Shown here: one piece after another, positions 36,594 to 45,657 of the stretch
Layout of the letters: each line of letters starts with the position of its first letter
Numbering within the stretch: the stretch's first letter is position 1
From: DASZUK01 sp035547695
GTDB lineage: Bacteria > Actinomycetota > Acidimicrobiia > Acidimicrobiales > RAAP-2
Direction: 5' to 3'
DNA: 64,000 nt
Assembly (NCBI GenBank): GCA_035547695.1
Contig: DASZUK010000031.1
Coordinates: 1-64,000, forward strand
Made by a program: the position numbers and the translations under genes
Notes under the pieces: model-generated
Told to the model about the DNA's origin: nothing
Database searches by the model: none
Seen by the model: the letters and a program-made list of their open reading frames with translations, nothing else

Positions 36594-38512
36594 GCGCCGC
36601 CGGGCCCGTCGGCGTCGCGGCACCGGGGGTCGGCCGCCGGCCACCGGTCGACCCCCGGCTGTGGCGGCGGGCCCGGGCCTTCCGGTGGTGGCTGGCGGCG
36701 TCGGTGGCCGTCGGCGTCGCCACCGCCGCGGCCCTGGTGGCCCAGGCCACCTTCCTCGGCGACATCGCCGGCGACGTGGTTGGGCCGCACCGTCGGCCAC
36801 AGGCCGTGCCGGCGGCCCTCGTCGGTCTGGCCGTGGCCACCGCGGTCCGGGCGCTCCTCGCCTACGGCGCCGAGCAGGCCGCCACCGGGGCGGCCCGCCG
36901 GACCAAGACCGAGCTGCGCGCCGCCGCCCTCCGGGCCCTGGCCGACGGCGACATCGCTGCCGACCGGCAGCCCGGTGGCCCGACTGCCGCCCGGCGGACC
37001 GGCGGCCCAACTGCCGGCCGGCGGACCGGCGATGTGGCCGTCGCCCTCGGCCACGGCCTGGACGCCCTGGACGACTACGTCGGCCGCTACGTTCCCCGGG
37101 CGGTCCTGGCCGCCCTGGTCCCGGTGGTGCTGGTGACGTGGATCGCCCACCTGGACCTGCTGTCGGCCGCGATCCTGGTCGGCACCCTGTTGCTGCTCCC
37201 GGTGTTCATGGTCCTGATCGGCCAGCGGACCGAGCGCCAGGTGGCCGCCCGCTGGGCCTCCCTGGCCACCCTGTCCGGCCAGTTCCTCGACGCGGTCGAG
37301 GGCCTGGCCACCCTGCGGGCCTTCGGTCGGGTGCGGGCCCAGCGGGCGACGATCGCCCGGACGACCGACCGGCTCCGGCGGGCCACCCTCGGCACCCTCA
37401 AGATCGCCCTGCTCTCCGCCCTCGTCCTGGAGGTCCTGGCCGCCACCGGCACCGCCCTGGTCGCCGTCCCCCTGGGGTTGCGGCTGCTCTCCGGCCACCT
37501 GTTGCTGGCCCCGGCCGTCACCATCCTGGTCCTCACCCCCGAGGTCTACCTGCCGATGCGCCGGGCGGCGGCCCAGTTCCACGCCAGTGCCGATGGGGTC
37601 GCCGCGCTCGACGCGGTCTTCGAGGTGCTCGGCCCACCCGCCGGGCCCGCCGGGCCCGGTCCGGCCAGCCCGGCTGGTCAGGCCAGCCCGGAGCAACCCG
37701 CCGCGGCCGCCGCTGTGGCCACCGTCGCCACCGCCGGGTTGCCCGGGCGGCGCGCCGGGGCCCCGGTGGTCGAGCTGCGGGGCGCGGTGGTGCGCCGGGC
37801 CGGGCGGGACCGGCCGGTGCTCGGCCCGGTGGACCTGGTGATGGAGCGCGGCGAGCACGTCGGGGTGGTGGGGCCGAGCGGCGCCGGCAAGACGACCCTG
37901 CTGGACCTGGTGGCCGGCCTGGTCCGTCCGGCCGCCGGGCAGGTGCTGGTCGACGGGGTGCCGTTGTCCCCGGGCGGGCTCCAGGCCTGGCGGGCCCGGC
38001 TGGCCTGGGCGCCGCAGCGGCCGGTGCTCTTCTCCGGCACGGTGGCCGACAATCTCCGGCTCGGGCTCCCCGACCTGTCCGATGCCGAGCTGTGGGCGGC
38101 GCTGGAGGTGGCCTGCCTGGCCGAGGTGGTGGCCGCCCTGCCCGGCGGCCTCCGGGCCCCGATGGCCGAGCACGCCGACACCCTGAGCGCCGGCGAGCGC
38201 CAGCGGCTGGCCATCGCCCGGGCGGTGGCCAGCCCCCAGGCCGAGCTGGTCCTCCTGGACGAGCCGACCGCCCAGCTCGACCCGGCCACCGAGGCCGCCC
38301 TGGTCGAGCGGCTCCGCGACGTCGTGGCCGGCCGCGGCCTGCTCCTCGTCACCCACCGCCGCCGGCCCCTCGACCTGGTGGGCCGGGTCCTCGACCTGGA
38401 CGCCGGCCACCTGCACCCGGCACCCGTCGACGGCCCGGCCCCGTTCTCGACGGCGCCACCCTCGACGGCGCCACCCTCGACGGCGCCACTCTCGATGGTG
38501 GTGGCCCGTTGA
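36590..38512 (+). CDS. cydD: ABC transporter CydD (cysteine/glutathione-type exporter subunit)
   Basis: Half of the heterodimeric CydDC ABC exporter, needed for cytochrome bd assembly by exporting reduced thiols. The 640-aa product has an N-terminal six-helix domain and a C-terminal ATPase: Walker A GPSGAGKTTLLDL, signature LSAGERQRLAIARA, Walker B LVLLDEPT. Two low-complexity inserts stand out: PTAARRTGGPTAGRRTG near residue 135 and a C-terminal STAPPSTAPPSTAPLS from a 15-bp repeat. GTG 36590 overlaps cydB. Thiol export in this species (probably cysteine or mycothiol) is inferred. Confidence 0.92.
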   Translation: MSAAGPVGVAAPGVGRRPPVDPRLWRRARAFRWWLAASVAVGVATAAALVAQATFLGDIAGDVVGPHRRPQAVPAALVGLAVATAVRALLAYGAEQAATGAARRTKTELRAAALRALADGDIAADRQPGGPTAARRTGGPTAGRRTGDVAVALGHGLDALDDYVGRYVPRAVLAALVPVVLVTWIAHLDLLSAAILVGTLLLLPVFMVLIGQRTERQVAARWASLATLSGQFLDAVEGLATLRAFGRVRAQRATIARTTDRLRRATLGTLKIALLSALVLEVLAATGTALVAVPLGLRLLSGHLLLAPAVTILVLTPEVYLPMRRAAAQFHASADGVAALDAVFEVLGPPAGPAGPGPASPAGQASPEQPAAAAAVATVATAGLPGRRAGAPVVELRGAVVRRAGRDRPVLGPVDLVMERGEHVGVVGPSGAGKTTLLDLVAGLVRPAAGQVLVDGVPLSPGGLQAWRARLAWAPQRPVLFSGTVADNLRLGLPDLSDAELWAALEVACLAEVVAALPGGLRAPMAEHADTLSAGERQRLAIARAVASPQAELVLLDEPTAQLDPATEAALVERLRDVVAGRGLLLVTHRRRPLDLVGRVLDLDAGHLHPAPVDGPAPFSTAPPSTAPPSTAPLSMVVAR

Positions 38513-40344
38513 GCGCCCCCGCCATCCGGCTGCCGACGCCGCCGGCAGCGACAGCGGAGCCAGCGGGGCCAGCAGGGCCAGCGGAGCCAGCGGGGCTGCG
38601 GCGGCTGCTGGCGCCTCGGCGGGAGGAGGTGGGCCGGGGGTTGCTGGCCGCCGGTGTCGGGGCGGTCGGGCAACTGGCCGCGGTCGGGTTGCTGGCCAGC
38701 TCGGCCTGGCTGATCGCCACCGCGTCGCTCCGGCCGCCGGTGCTGACCCTGACCGTGGCCATCGCGGCCGTCCAGTGCTGGTCGCTGCTCCGGGGGGTGG
38801 CCCGGTACGGCGAGCGCCTGGCCGGCCACGACCTGGCCCTGCGGGTCCTGGCCCGCCTCCGGGTCCGGGCGTTCTCGGCACTGGCCCCGCTGGTCCCCGC
38901 CCGCTGGCCGGGGGCCCGGCGGGGCGACCTGCTGGCCCGGTTCGTCGCCGACGTGGACGGCGTCCAGGACCTGTACGTCCGGGCCGCCCTGCCGCTGCTG
39001 TCCGGGGCGGCCGCGGCGGCGGTCACGGTGGCCGCCGCGGCGGCGCTCGATCCGGCGGCCGGGCTGGCCCTCGGGATCGGGCTGGCCGGTGCCGTGGTCA
39101 CCGCACCGGCGCTGGCCGCCGTGGGCGGTCGGGACGGATGCCAGCTTGCGGCCTGCCGGGGGGAGCGGGACGCCCTGGTGGTGGAGGTGCTGCACGGCGT
39201 CACCGACCTGGCCATGCTCGGCGCCCTGCCGGGGCAGTTGGCCCGGCTGGACCGGGCCGAGCGCCTGCTGGGTCGCCAGGCCCGGCGGGCCTCGGTGGCG
39301 GCCAGCCTCGGCGCCGTGCTCGGGGCCGGACTGGGCGGTGCGCTGGCGGCCGTGGCCGTGGCGGTCAGCCTGCCGGCCCTCCACCAGGGGCGGATCTCGG
39401 GGGTGACCGTGGTGGTGCTCGGCTTCCTCGGCCTGGCCGGGGCCGAGACCGTCGGGGAGCTGCCGGCGTCGTTCGCTGCGGCCGGCACCGCCCTGGCCGG
39501 CGCCCGCCGGATCGCCGCCCTCGGGGACCCCGGGCGTGCCGACGGTACCGATGACGCCGACCGGTACCCGGACCAGGCCAGCACCCCGCCGCCCGGCGCC
39601 GCGGCCACCGCCGTCCGGCGACCGCCGGAGGTCGAGCTGGACCGGGTGGTGGTCGCCTACGACGACCGGGCCCCGGTGCTCGACCACGTCACCCTGCGGC
39701 TGCGCCCCGGGGAGCACCTGGCCCTGGTCGGGCCCAGCGGCGCCGGCAAGACCACCCTGGGCCACCTCCTCCTGGGCTTCGTCACGCCCGCCGACGGCCG
39801 GGTGGCCCTGGACGGGCGCCCTCCAGGCCAGGCCCGCCAGTTGGTGGCCTGGGCGCCCCAGGACCCGCACGTCTTCCACGCCGGCGTCGCCGCCAACCTC
39901 CGGCTCGCCCGCCCCTCGGCCACCGACGCCGACCTGGCCGCGGTGCTCGACGCGGTCGGCCTGGGCCGGTGGCTGGCCGGGCTTCCCGAGGGACTGGCCA
40001 CCGTCCTCGGTGAGCGGGGGACCACCATCTCCGGCGGCGAGCGGCAGCGGCTCGGGGTGGCGCGGGCCCTGCTGGCCGACCGTCCGTTGCTGGTGCTGGA
40101 CGAGCCCACCGCCCACCTCGACGAGGCCAACGCGGCACGCCTTCGCGACGCGGTCCTGGCCGCGGCCGAGGGGCGCTCGCTGGTCTGGATCACCCACCGG
40201 ACGGCGGACCTCGACCGGTTCGACCGGGTGGCGGCGCTGGAGGGCGGCCGGCTCCGGGAGGCCGTGTCTCCGTGGGGCCGTGCTCAGCGGGTGAGGACCA
40301 CCTTCACCGCCCCCGTCTCGGAGGCCCGCTGGAAGGTGTCGTAG
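38509..40344 (+). CDS. cydC: ABC transporter CydC
   Basis: Partner subunit of CydD (611 aa). An Ala/Pro/Gly-rich N-terminus precedes six helices (GLLASSAWLIATASLRPPVLTL is typical of CydC), then the ATPase: Walker A GPSGAGKTTLGHL, signature ISGGERQRLGVARA, Walker B LLVLDEPTAHLDE. It begins with a TTG that overlaps the cydD stop (TTGA), the least usual start in the operon. Its 3' end overlaps the convergent alcohol dehydrogenase gene by 61 bp (40284-40344), so read-through transcripts would be antisense. Confidence 0.92.
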   Translation: MSAPAIRLPTPPAATAEPAGPAGPAEPAGLRRLLAPRREEVGRGLLAAGVGAVGQLAAVGLLASSAWLIATASLRPPVLTLTVAIAAVQCWSLLRGVARYGERLAGHDLALRVLARLRVRAFSALAPLVPARWPGARRGDLLARFVADVDGVQDLYVRAALPLLSGAAAAAVTVAAAAALDPAAGLALGIGLAGAVVTAPALAAVGGRDGCQLAACRGERDALVVEVLHGVTDLAMLGALPGQLARLDRAERLLGRQARRASVAASLGAVLGAGLGGALAAVAVAVSLPALHQGRISGVTVVVLGFLGLAGAETVGELPASFAAAGTALAGARRIAALGDPGRADGTDDADRYPDQASTPPPGAAATAVRRPPEVELDRVVVAYDDRAPVLDHVTLRLRPGEHLALVGPSGAGKTTLGHLLLGFVTPADGRVALDGRPPGQARQLVAWAPQDPHVFHAGVAANLRLARPSATDADLAAVLDAVGLGRWLAGLPEGLATVLGERGTTISGGERQRLGVARALLADRPLLVLDEPTAHLDEANAARLRDAVLAAAEGRSLVWITHRTADLDRFDRVAALEGGRLREAVSPWGRAQRVRTTFTAPVSEARWKVS

Positions 40345-41324
40345 GCCGCTTCCATCTCGGCCAGGGCGAAGTGGTGGGTGACGAAGCGGCCGGCGTCGAT
40401 CTGGTGGGCGGCGACGAGACGCAGGAGGGTGGGCGTGGAGAAGGTGTCGACCAGGCCGGTCGTGACGGTCACGTCCCGGATCCACAGCGATTCGAGGTGC
40501 AACGTGGCCGGCTTGCCGTGCACCCCGATGTTGGCCACACGACCGCCGGGGCGCACGAGCTCGGTGCAGAGCTCGAAGCTGGCCGGCACCCCGACCGCCT
40601 CGATGGCCACGTCGGCACCGAGACCTTCGGTCAGTCCCTTCACGTAGGCGACCGCGTCCTCCCTGGCGTTGTTGAGGGTGAGGTCCGCCCCGAACGCCTT
40701 GGCCGCCTCCAGGCGGGCGTCGGCCAGGTCGATGGCGATGACGTGGCTCGGCGAGTACATCTTCGCCCCGGTGATGGCCGACAGCCCGACCGGCCCCGCC
40801 CCGACGACCGCCACCGTGTCCCCCGGGCGCACCTTGCCGTTGAGCACCCCGACCTCGTAGCCGGTGGGCAGGATGTCGGCCAGCATCAAGACCTCCTCGT
40901 CGGTGGCCCCCTGGGGCAGCGTGTAGGTGGAGGTGTCGGCGAAGGGGACGCGGACGTACTCGGCCTGGGTGCCGTCGATCATGTAGCCCAGGATCCACCC
41001 GCCGCCGCCCAGGCACTGCCCGAAGCGTTGCTCCCGGCAGAACCGGCAGCGGCCACAGGCCGAGACGCAGGAGACCAGCACCCGGTCACCGACCGCAACC
41101 TGCTTCACCCCCGAGCCCACCTGGGTGACCGTGCCCACCGCCTCGTGGCCCAGGACCCGCCCGGCGGCCACCTCGGGGGTGTCCCCTTTCAGGATGTGCA
41201 GGTCGGTGCCGCAGATCGTGGTGGTGTCGACCCGGACGACGGCGTCGGTGTCGTCGTGGAGCTCGGGCTCGGGGACGTCCTCCCAGGCCTTGATGCCGGG
41301 TCCGTGGTACACGAGGGCTTTCAT
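40284..41324 (-). CDS. Zinc-dependent medium-chain alcohol dehydrogenase
   Basis: NAD(P)-dependent MDR dehydrogenase (346 aa). Catalytic zinc site C-G-T-D-L-H near residue 37 and GHEAVGTV near residue 60. The structural zinc cysteines are partly conserved (CVSACGRCRFCREQRFGQC). The Rossmann motif is VAVVGAGPVGLSA, and ILPTGYEVGVLNGKV follows the usual pattern. Substrate is unknown; the sequence type resembles enzymes for short alcohols or aldehydes. ATG 41324 has GAGGAGG upstream. Confidence 0.9.
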   Translation of the reverse strand: MKALVYHGPGIKAWEDVPEPELHDDTDAVVRVDTTTICGTDLHILKGDTPEVAAGRVLGHEAVGTVTQVGSGVKQVAVGDRVLVSCVSACGRCRFCREQRFGQCLGGGGWILGYMIDGTQAEYVRVPFADTSTYTLPQGATDEEVLMLADILPTGYEVGVLNGKVRPGDTVAVVGAGPVGLSAITGAKMYSPSHVIAIDLADARLEAAKAFGADLTLNNAREDAVAYVKGLTEGLGADVAIEAVGVPASFELCTELVRPGGRVANIGVHGKPATLHLESLWIRDVTVTTGLVDTFSTPTLLRLVAAHQIDAGRFVTHHFALAEMEAAYDTFQRASETGAVKVVLTR

Positions 41325-41448
41325 GCTGGCCTCCTCAGGGAAGGGTGTCGACAACCGCGCCGACGCCGCCGACCCAACGGTGGATGCTTCGGAGGGTGAT
41401 CGGTAGGGCCGTTGGTCCCTTCGCCGGGCTGGCCCTGGAGCACCGGGT

Positions 41449-42561
41449 TCATGCGGCGCAGCGGTTGGGCCCGATCTCCAGCCGGCGCCAGGCCTGCGGG
41501 GTGGCTTCGGCGCCCCTGTTGACCCTGACGATGTCGCGGTAGTGGGGCGGCCGGGGCGTCGCCCGGTTGGCCGCCCAGTGCACGAACCGGTCTTCGGGCC
41601 AGGCGAGCTGTGGGACGCGCCGGCGGAGCGCATCGAGAGGGGCACCGACGACCTCGCCGGGCCGGACCGTCACCGCCTCGGCGTAGTGGGCGGGGAGGAC
41701 CATCGCTTCGCCGGGCAGGGCGACGACCGTCGCGTGGAGCGAGCGGTACAGGTCGCGGGCGTACTCGGCCGCGTGATCGGCCAGGTCGGGACGTCCGACA
41801 CCGTCCAGGAAGAGGGTGTCACCGGTGAGCAGTGCCCGACCGCCGACCTCGAAGACGGTGGAGCCCCGGGTGTGCCCCGGCGTGCTGAACGCCGTCACGC
41901 CGAAGTGGACATGGCCACCGAGGTCGATCCTCTGGCCGTCGCTGAGCGGCTCGTAGGGGAAGTCGAAAGGATCGGCCGGGTTCAGATGAAGACTGGCCCC
42001 GGTCACCTCGGCGAGGGCCCGGGCGCCGCTCAGGTGGTCGGCGTGGAGGTGGGTGTCGAGCACCCGGGTGATCCGCCAGCCATGGTCGGCCGCGGCGTCG
42101 AGGTAGTGCTCCAGGTCGAGCGACGGGTCGACGACGAACGCCTCCCCACCGGCGCCGACGACGTAGGAGAGGCACCCCTTCCCCCGCCGCCGCACCTGGA
42201 CGATCCGGGCGGCACCCAGGTCGATCTCGGCGGTGTCGTAGACGCCAGCCCAGGCCAGCATCCCACCGGCCAGGTTGGTCGCGGCGACGCCGGCGGCCCG
42301 CAACGAGCTGACGGCCCGGGCCGAGCGTGACCCGCTGGCGCAGACGACCACCACCTCTCGGTCGACGTCGAAGGTGGGGATCGTCGCCGTGAGCTCCCCG
42401 AGCGGGACGTTGCGTGCGCCGGGGATGGCCCAGGCCCCGAACTCCGCCGGCTCACGCACGTCGAGCACCATCGGGGCGGTGTCGGTGCCGAGCCGGGACG
42501 CCAGCGCTTCGGCCGTGATCTCCGGCGATCCCTCGGGTGCATGTCCGTGTGGGGCGGTCAT
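41449..42561 (-). CDS. Rhodanese-persulfide dioxygenase (MBL) fusion, CstB-like
   Basis: A 370-aa protein with an N-terminal rhodanese domain (residues ~15-110; DVREPAEFGAWAIPGARNVPL and active-site CASGSRS) and a C-terminal ETHE1-type metallo-beta-lactamase domain (THLHADHLSGAR, TPGHTRGSTVF, TGDTLF). Such proteins oxidise low-molecular-weight persulfides to sulfite and shuttle sulfane sulfur. In known ETHE1-rhodanese and CstB proteins the dioxygenase domain comes first, so the order here is reversed. It is divergent from a TauE-type exporter with a CstR-like operator between. GGAGGAG precedes ATG 42561. Confidence 0.9.
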   Translation of the reverse strand: MTAPHGHAPEGSPEITAEALASRLGTDTAPMVLDVREPAEFGAWAIPGARNVPLGELTATIPTFDVDREVVVVCASGSRSARAVSSLRAAGVAATNLAGGMLAWAGVYDTAEIDLGAARIVQVRRRGKGCLSYVVGAGGEAFVVDPSLDLEHYLDAAADHGWRITRVLDTHLHADHLSGARALAEVTGASLHLNPADPFDFPYEPLSDGQRIDLGGHVHFGVTAFSTPGHTRGSTVFEVGGRALLTGDTLFLDGVGRPDLADHAAEYARDLYRSLHATVVALPGEAMVLPAHYAEAVTVRPGEVVGAPLDALRRRVPQLAWPEDRFVHWAANRATPRPPHYRDIVRVNRGAEATPQAWRRLEIGPNRCAA

Positions 42562-42594
42562 CGTCTGCTCCTCCGTGAGGCAACACTCCGTAGT

Positions 42595-42614
42595 ATATAC
42601 CCCGTGGGGTATAT
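42595..42614. promoter_or_regulatory. CstR/CsoR-type operator between rhodanese-PDO and TauE genes
   Basis: ATATACCCC-GT-GGGGTATAT, a perfect 9-bp dyad. It contains ATACC-N6-GGTAT, shared exactly with the site before the repressor gene. It overlaps a TATACT -10 (minus strand of 42592-42597) for the rhodanese-PDO gene and TATATG (42610-42615) for the exporter gene. Confidence 0.85.
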
Positions 42615-42629
42615 GGCGGCTGGCACGAG

Positions 42630-43475
42630 GTGGCGCCGGTGCGAGCGCTCCTGACCTCGCCGCTCGGCCTGCTGATCGGCCTGTCGCTCGGCGCGCTCGG
42701 CGGGGGTGGCTCCGTCCTGGCCGTCCCGGCGCTGGTCTACGCGGCCGGGGAGGGGGCCAAGGGGGCGACGACGACGTCGCTGCTCGTGGTCGGCCTCTCC
42801 GCCCTGTTCGGCGCGGCGGCCCACTGGCGTCGGGGCCGGGCCAGGCTTGCTCCCGGCATCCTGTTCGGAGCGGCCGGTGCCGGAGGCTCCCTGGTCGGGT
42901 CGCACCTCAACGCGGCCGTCGATCCCCAGGTGCTCCTTCTCGCGTTCTCGGCCCTCATGGTGGTCGCGGCATGGCGCATGTGGGCGGGTCGGCGGGCTCG
43001 TGGCCCGCGGCGGCCGGCAGGGGCGATCGCGGGCGGACGTGGCGCGACGACGGTCCCGGCGGAAGGCCGCGGCACGACGACGACCTCGGCGCATCGCATC
43101 GGCGCCCGCCTGGCGCTGGCGGTGCTCGGGGCAGGCACCGTGGTCGGCTTCCTGACCGGGTTCTTCGGGGTCGGGGGCGGCTTCGTCATCGTCCCGGCCC
43201 TGGTCCTCGTGCTCGGTTACGACATGCCGGTCGCCGTCGGCACCTCCCTGGTGGTCATCGCCATCAACTCGGCGGTCGCCCTCGTCGCCCGGGTGGGCAC
43301 CAGCGGTATCGACTGGCACATCGCGTTGCCGTTCACGGTGCTGGCCCTGGCCGGCTCGTTCTTCGGCGAGCGGCTCGCCGGCCGAGCCCGGACCGAGGCG
43401 CTGACGAGGTGGTTCGTGGTGCTCTTGGTGGTGGTCGCCGGGTACACGGCGCTGCGGGCCGGCCTCGCGCTCTAG
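42630..43475 (+). CDS. TauE/SafE (TSUP) family sulfite/sulfonate exporter
   Basis: Polytopic membrane protein (281 aa) of the TSUP family. It has the N-terminal GLLIGLSLGALGGGGSVLAVPALVY and the second-half repeat GTVVGFLTGFFGVGGGFVIVPAL, the paired glycine-rich signatures of TauE/SafE. About seven or eight helices. In cst-type operons the TauE protein exports sulfite formed from persulfide oxidation, which fits its divergence from the rhodanese-PDO gene. GTG 42630 is the likely start; GTG 42639 is possible. No strong ribosome site was seen. Confidence 0.88.
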   Translation: MAPVRALLTSPLGLLIGLSLGALGGGGSVLAVPALVYAAGEGAKGATTTSLLVVGLSALFGAAAHWRRGRARLAPGILFGAAGAGGSLVGSHLNAAVDPQVLLLAFSALMVVAAWRMWAGRRARGPRRPAGAIAGGRGATTVPAEGRGTTTTSAHRIGARLALAVLGAGTVVGFLTGFFGVGGGFVIVPALVLVLGYDMPVAVGTSLVVIAINSAVALVARVGTSGIDWHIALPFTVLALAGSFFGERLAGRARTEALTRWFVVLLVVVAGYTALRAGLAL

Positions 43476-43492
43476 GCACGCTCCAGGCCTTA

Positions 43493-43522
43493 CGCTCTAG
43501 GCCTGGTACGAGGCCTAGAGCG
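43493..43522 (+). terminator. Hairpin after the TauE-type gene
   Basis: Perfect 12-bp stem CGCTCTAGGCCT-GGTACG-AGGCCTAGAGCG, 18 nt after the stop. A second dyad GACCTGT-N6-ACAGGTC (43524-43543) follows. No T-tract, but a strong structure before the next promoter. Confidence 0.6.
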
Positions 43523-43555
43523 AGACCTGTGCGACGACAGGTCACTGCCCTGCAT

Positions 43556-43571
43556 ATACCGGGGAGGGTAT
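43556..43571. promoter_or_regulatory. CstR/CsoR-type operator before the repressor gene
   Basis: ATACC-GGGGAG-GGTAT has the same half-sites and 6-nt spacing as the operator at 42595-42614, implying autoregulation of the CstR-like gene. Confidence 0.75.
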
Positions 43572-43631
43572 CACGGTAACGTGGAGGGGGTGGTGCCGGG
43601 CTGGGCGAGCCGGGCGAAAGGAGTGAGCGCA

Positions 43632-43901
43632 GTGCAGATTCCTTCGGAGGTCATCGAGGACGTGCGTCGACGGCTGCACCGGGTGGGCGGTCAGGTCCAG
43701 GCGATCGAGCGGATGCTGGACGAGGGACGGGAGTGCCGGGACGTGGTGACCCAGATCTCGGCGGCCACCAAGGCCCTCGAACAGGTCGGGTTCAAGATCA
43801 TCGCGTCGGGACTCACCTACTGCGTGGCCAACCCCGAAGACGCCGCCGCCGACGGCTACCCGCTGGAGGAGGTCCAGCGGATGTTCATGAAGCTGGCCTG
43901 A
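43632..43901 (+). CDS. cstR: CstR-like persulfide-sensing repressor (CsoR family)
   Basis: An 89-aa all-helical CsoR/RcnR-family repressor. It has two cysteines, C35 (EGRECRDVVTQISA) and C64 (GLTYC), 29 residues apart as in S. aureus CstR (C31 and C60, from memory). The histidine of the Cu(I)-sensing CsoR motif is absent, which favours persulfide sensing over copper. GTG 43632 has AGGAG 9 nt upstream. Two matching operators, in front of its own gene and between the rhodanese-PDO and TauE genes, make a local sulfide-responsive regulon likely. Confidence 0.85.
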   Translation: MQIPSEVIEDVRRRLHRVGGQVQAIERMLDEGRECRDVVTQISAATKALEQVGFKIIASGLTYCVANPEDAAADGYPLEEVQRMFMKLA

Positions 43902-44028
43902 CCGGCCGGCGTGCCGACGGCGTAGGGGTCCCCCGGGACATCGGGCCCGGACGGCGTCCGGCTCACGTTGTGCGCAAACGGGACCTTTTGCCCTACCGGG
44001 AGCCGGCGGCGCCCGGCACGTTGGAGGC

Positions 44029-45297
44029 ATGGCGAGAAGGGTCGTGGTCCTTGGCGGTGGCACCGGCGGCACGGTCGCGGCCAACCGGCTGCGCCGGACG
44101 GCCGGCTCGGAGGTCGAGATCGTCGTCGTCGACGCCGACGACCGTCACCTCTACCAACCTGGCCTTTTGTTCGTCCCCTTCGGCCTGGCCCCGCCGGCCC
44201 GGCTGGTGCGGTCGCGTGCCGCCCAGCTCCGTTCGGGGATCGAGTTCCGCGAGGGCGCGATCGACCGGGTGGACCTCGACGCCGACCGGGTCGTGCTGGC
44301 CGACGGCACGACGCTTCCCTACGACGTGCTGGTGGTGGCGACCGGCGCCCGGCTGCTCCCCGAGGAGACCGAGGGCCTGGCCGAGCCGGGCCGGGGCGAG
44401 CGGGTCCACACCTTCTACTCCTTGCCCGGCGCGGCAACCCTGGCCGGAGCCCTCGCCGGCTTCCAAGGCGGCCGCCTCGTCGTGAACCTGGTCGACCTGC
44501 CGGTCAAGTGCCCGGTGGCCCCGCTCGAGTTCTGCTTCCTGGCCGACTGGTTCCTCCAGCGCCGGGGGATCCGGGAGCGGGTCGAGCTGACCTACGTCAC
44601 GCCACTCGACGGCGCCTTCACCAAGCCCGTCGCCAGCCGGGAGCTCTCCGGCCTGCTGGAGCGCAAGGGGATCGAGGTGGTGACCGAGTTCGCCACCGGT
44701 GAGGTGGACGCCGAGAAGGGCCGCCTCGTCTCCTACGACGACCGCGAGGTCGGCTTCGACCTGGCCGTGGTGGTGCCGGTCCACGGCGGGGCCGCCTACG
44801 TCGGCCGTTCGGCGGGTCTCGGCGATCCCCTCGGGTTCGTGCCCACCGACGGCACCCTCGCGTCCAAGGTGAAGCCGAACGTCTTCGTCATCGGTGACGC
44901 GACCGACCTGCGGGCCTCCAAGGCCGGGTCGGTCGCCCACTTCGAGGGCGAGGTCCTGGCCCACAACGTCGGTCGCTACCTGGCCGGCGAAGCGCCCGAT
45001 CTCCGTTTCGACGGGCACACCAACTGCTTCATCGAGACCGGGTTCGACAAGGCCCTGCTCATCGACTTCAACGACGACCTCGAGCCGGTGCCCGGCCACT
45101 TCCCCGGTCGGGTGGGCCTGCCGCTGCTCAGGGAGTCCCGCATCAACCACCTGGGCAAGCTGGCCTTCGAGCATCTGTACTGGCACGCCATCCTGCCCGG
45201 CCGGGACATCCCGTTCGTCGGCGCCGACATGCCGAGGGCGGGCAAGCGGGCGGCGATCGCCGCGCCAGCGCCATCACCCGAAGGAGGACCGAGATGA
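44029..45297 (+). CDS. sqr: Sulfide:quinone oxidoreductase-like flavoprotein
   Basis: FAD enzyme (422 aa) expected to oxidise sulfide (forming persulfide or polysulfide) and pass electrons to quinone at the membrane. FAD-binding VVVLGGGTGGTVAANRL at 5-21, LYQPGLLFVPFG (SQR-like), VVATGARLLP, cysteines C161 and C169 in KCPVAPLEFCF, VFVIGDATDL, and a third Cys in HTNCFIETG. This places it among SQR/FCC-type flavoproteins. It follows the CstR-like gene after 127 bp and is joined to a DsrC-like gene by an ATGA overlap. Confidence 0.85.
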   Translation: MARRVVVLGGGTGGTVAANRLRRTAGSEVEIVVVDADDRHLYQPGLLFVPFGLAPPARLVRSRAAQLRSGIEFREGAIDRVDLDADRVVLADGTTLPYDVLVVATGARLLPEETEGLAEPGRGERVHTFYSLPGAATLAGALAGFQGGRLVVNLVDLPVKCPVAPLEFCFLADWFLQRRGIRERVELTYVTPLDGAFTKPVASRELSGLLERKGIEVVTEFATGEVDAEKGRLVSYDDREVGFDLAVVVPVHGGAAYVGRSAGLGDPLGFVPTDGTLASKVKPNVFVIGDATDLRASKAGSVAHFEGEVLAHNVGRYLAGEAPDLRFDGHTNCFIETGFDKALLIDFNDDLEPVPGHFPGRVGLPLLRESRINHLGKLAFEHLYWHAILPGRDIPFVGADMPRAGKRAAIAAPAPSPEGGPR

Positions 45298-45611
45298 CGA
45301 CCAAGACCTATGCCGGCGCCGACGTCGGAGTGGACGACGAAGGGTTCTTCACCGACCCCGGCCAGTGGACCGAGGCCATGGCCCCCGAGATCGCCGCGGG
45401 GGAGGGCATCGCGGAGCTCACCGACCGGCACTGGCAGGTGGTGAAGTTCATGCGCCACGAGTACGAGGAGAAGGGTGGTGCGCCCAACGTGCGGGCCCTG
45501 GCCAAGACCTCCGGCGTCCCGATCAAGGAGCTCTACCAGTTGTTCCCCAAGGGCCCGGCCAAGCTGGCCGCCAAGATCGCCGGGGTTCCCAAGCCCCGGG
45601 GCTGCATCTGA
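45294..45611 (+). CDS. DsrC/TusE-family sulfur carrier, single-cysteine form
   Basis: A 105-aa DsrC/TusE-family protein with DEGFFTDPGQWTEAMAPEIA, LTDRHWQVVKFMR and a C-terminal arm ending PKPRGCI. The penultimate Cys104 (CysA) is present. The second arm cysteine of true DsrC (11 residues upstream) is Ala93, so a DsrC-type trisulfide cannot form. It more likely accepts a single persulfide, like TusE. ATG 45294 overlaps the SQR-like stop, so sulfur transfer from the SQR product is a reasonable inference. Confidence 0.85.
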   Translation: MTTKTYAGADVGVDDEGFFTDPGQWTEAMAPEIAAGEGIAELTDRHWQVVKFMRHEYEEKGGAPNVRALAKTSGVPIKELYQLFPKGPAKLAAKIAGVPKPRGCI

Positions 45612-45657
45612 CGAGCGGCCACCACCACCCGACGAACCGACGACAAGGAGCACGACC

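Noticed and set aside
42595..42614. Copper-responsive CsoR operator
   Set aside because: The operator type fits CsoR too, but the repressor lacks the copper-binding histidine and the genes are sulfide-related, so CstR is preferred.
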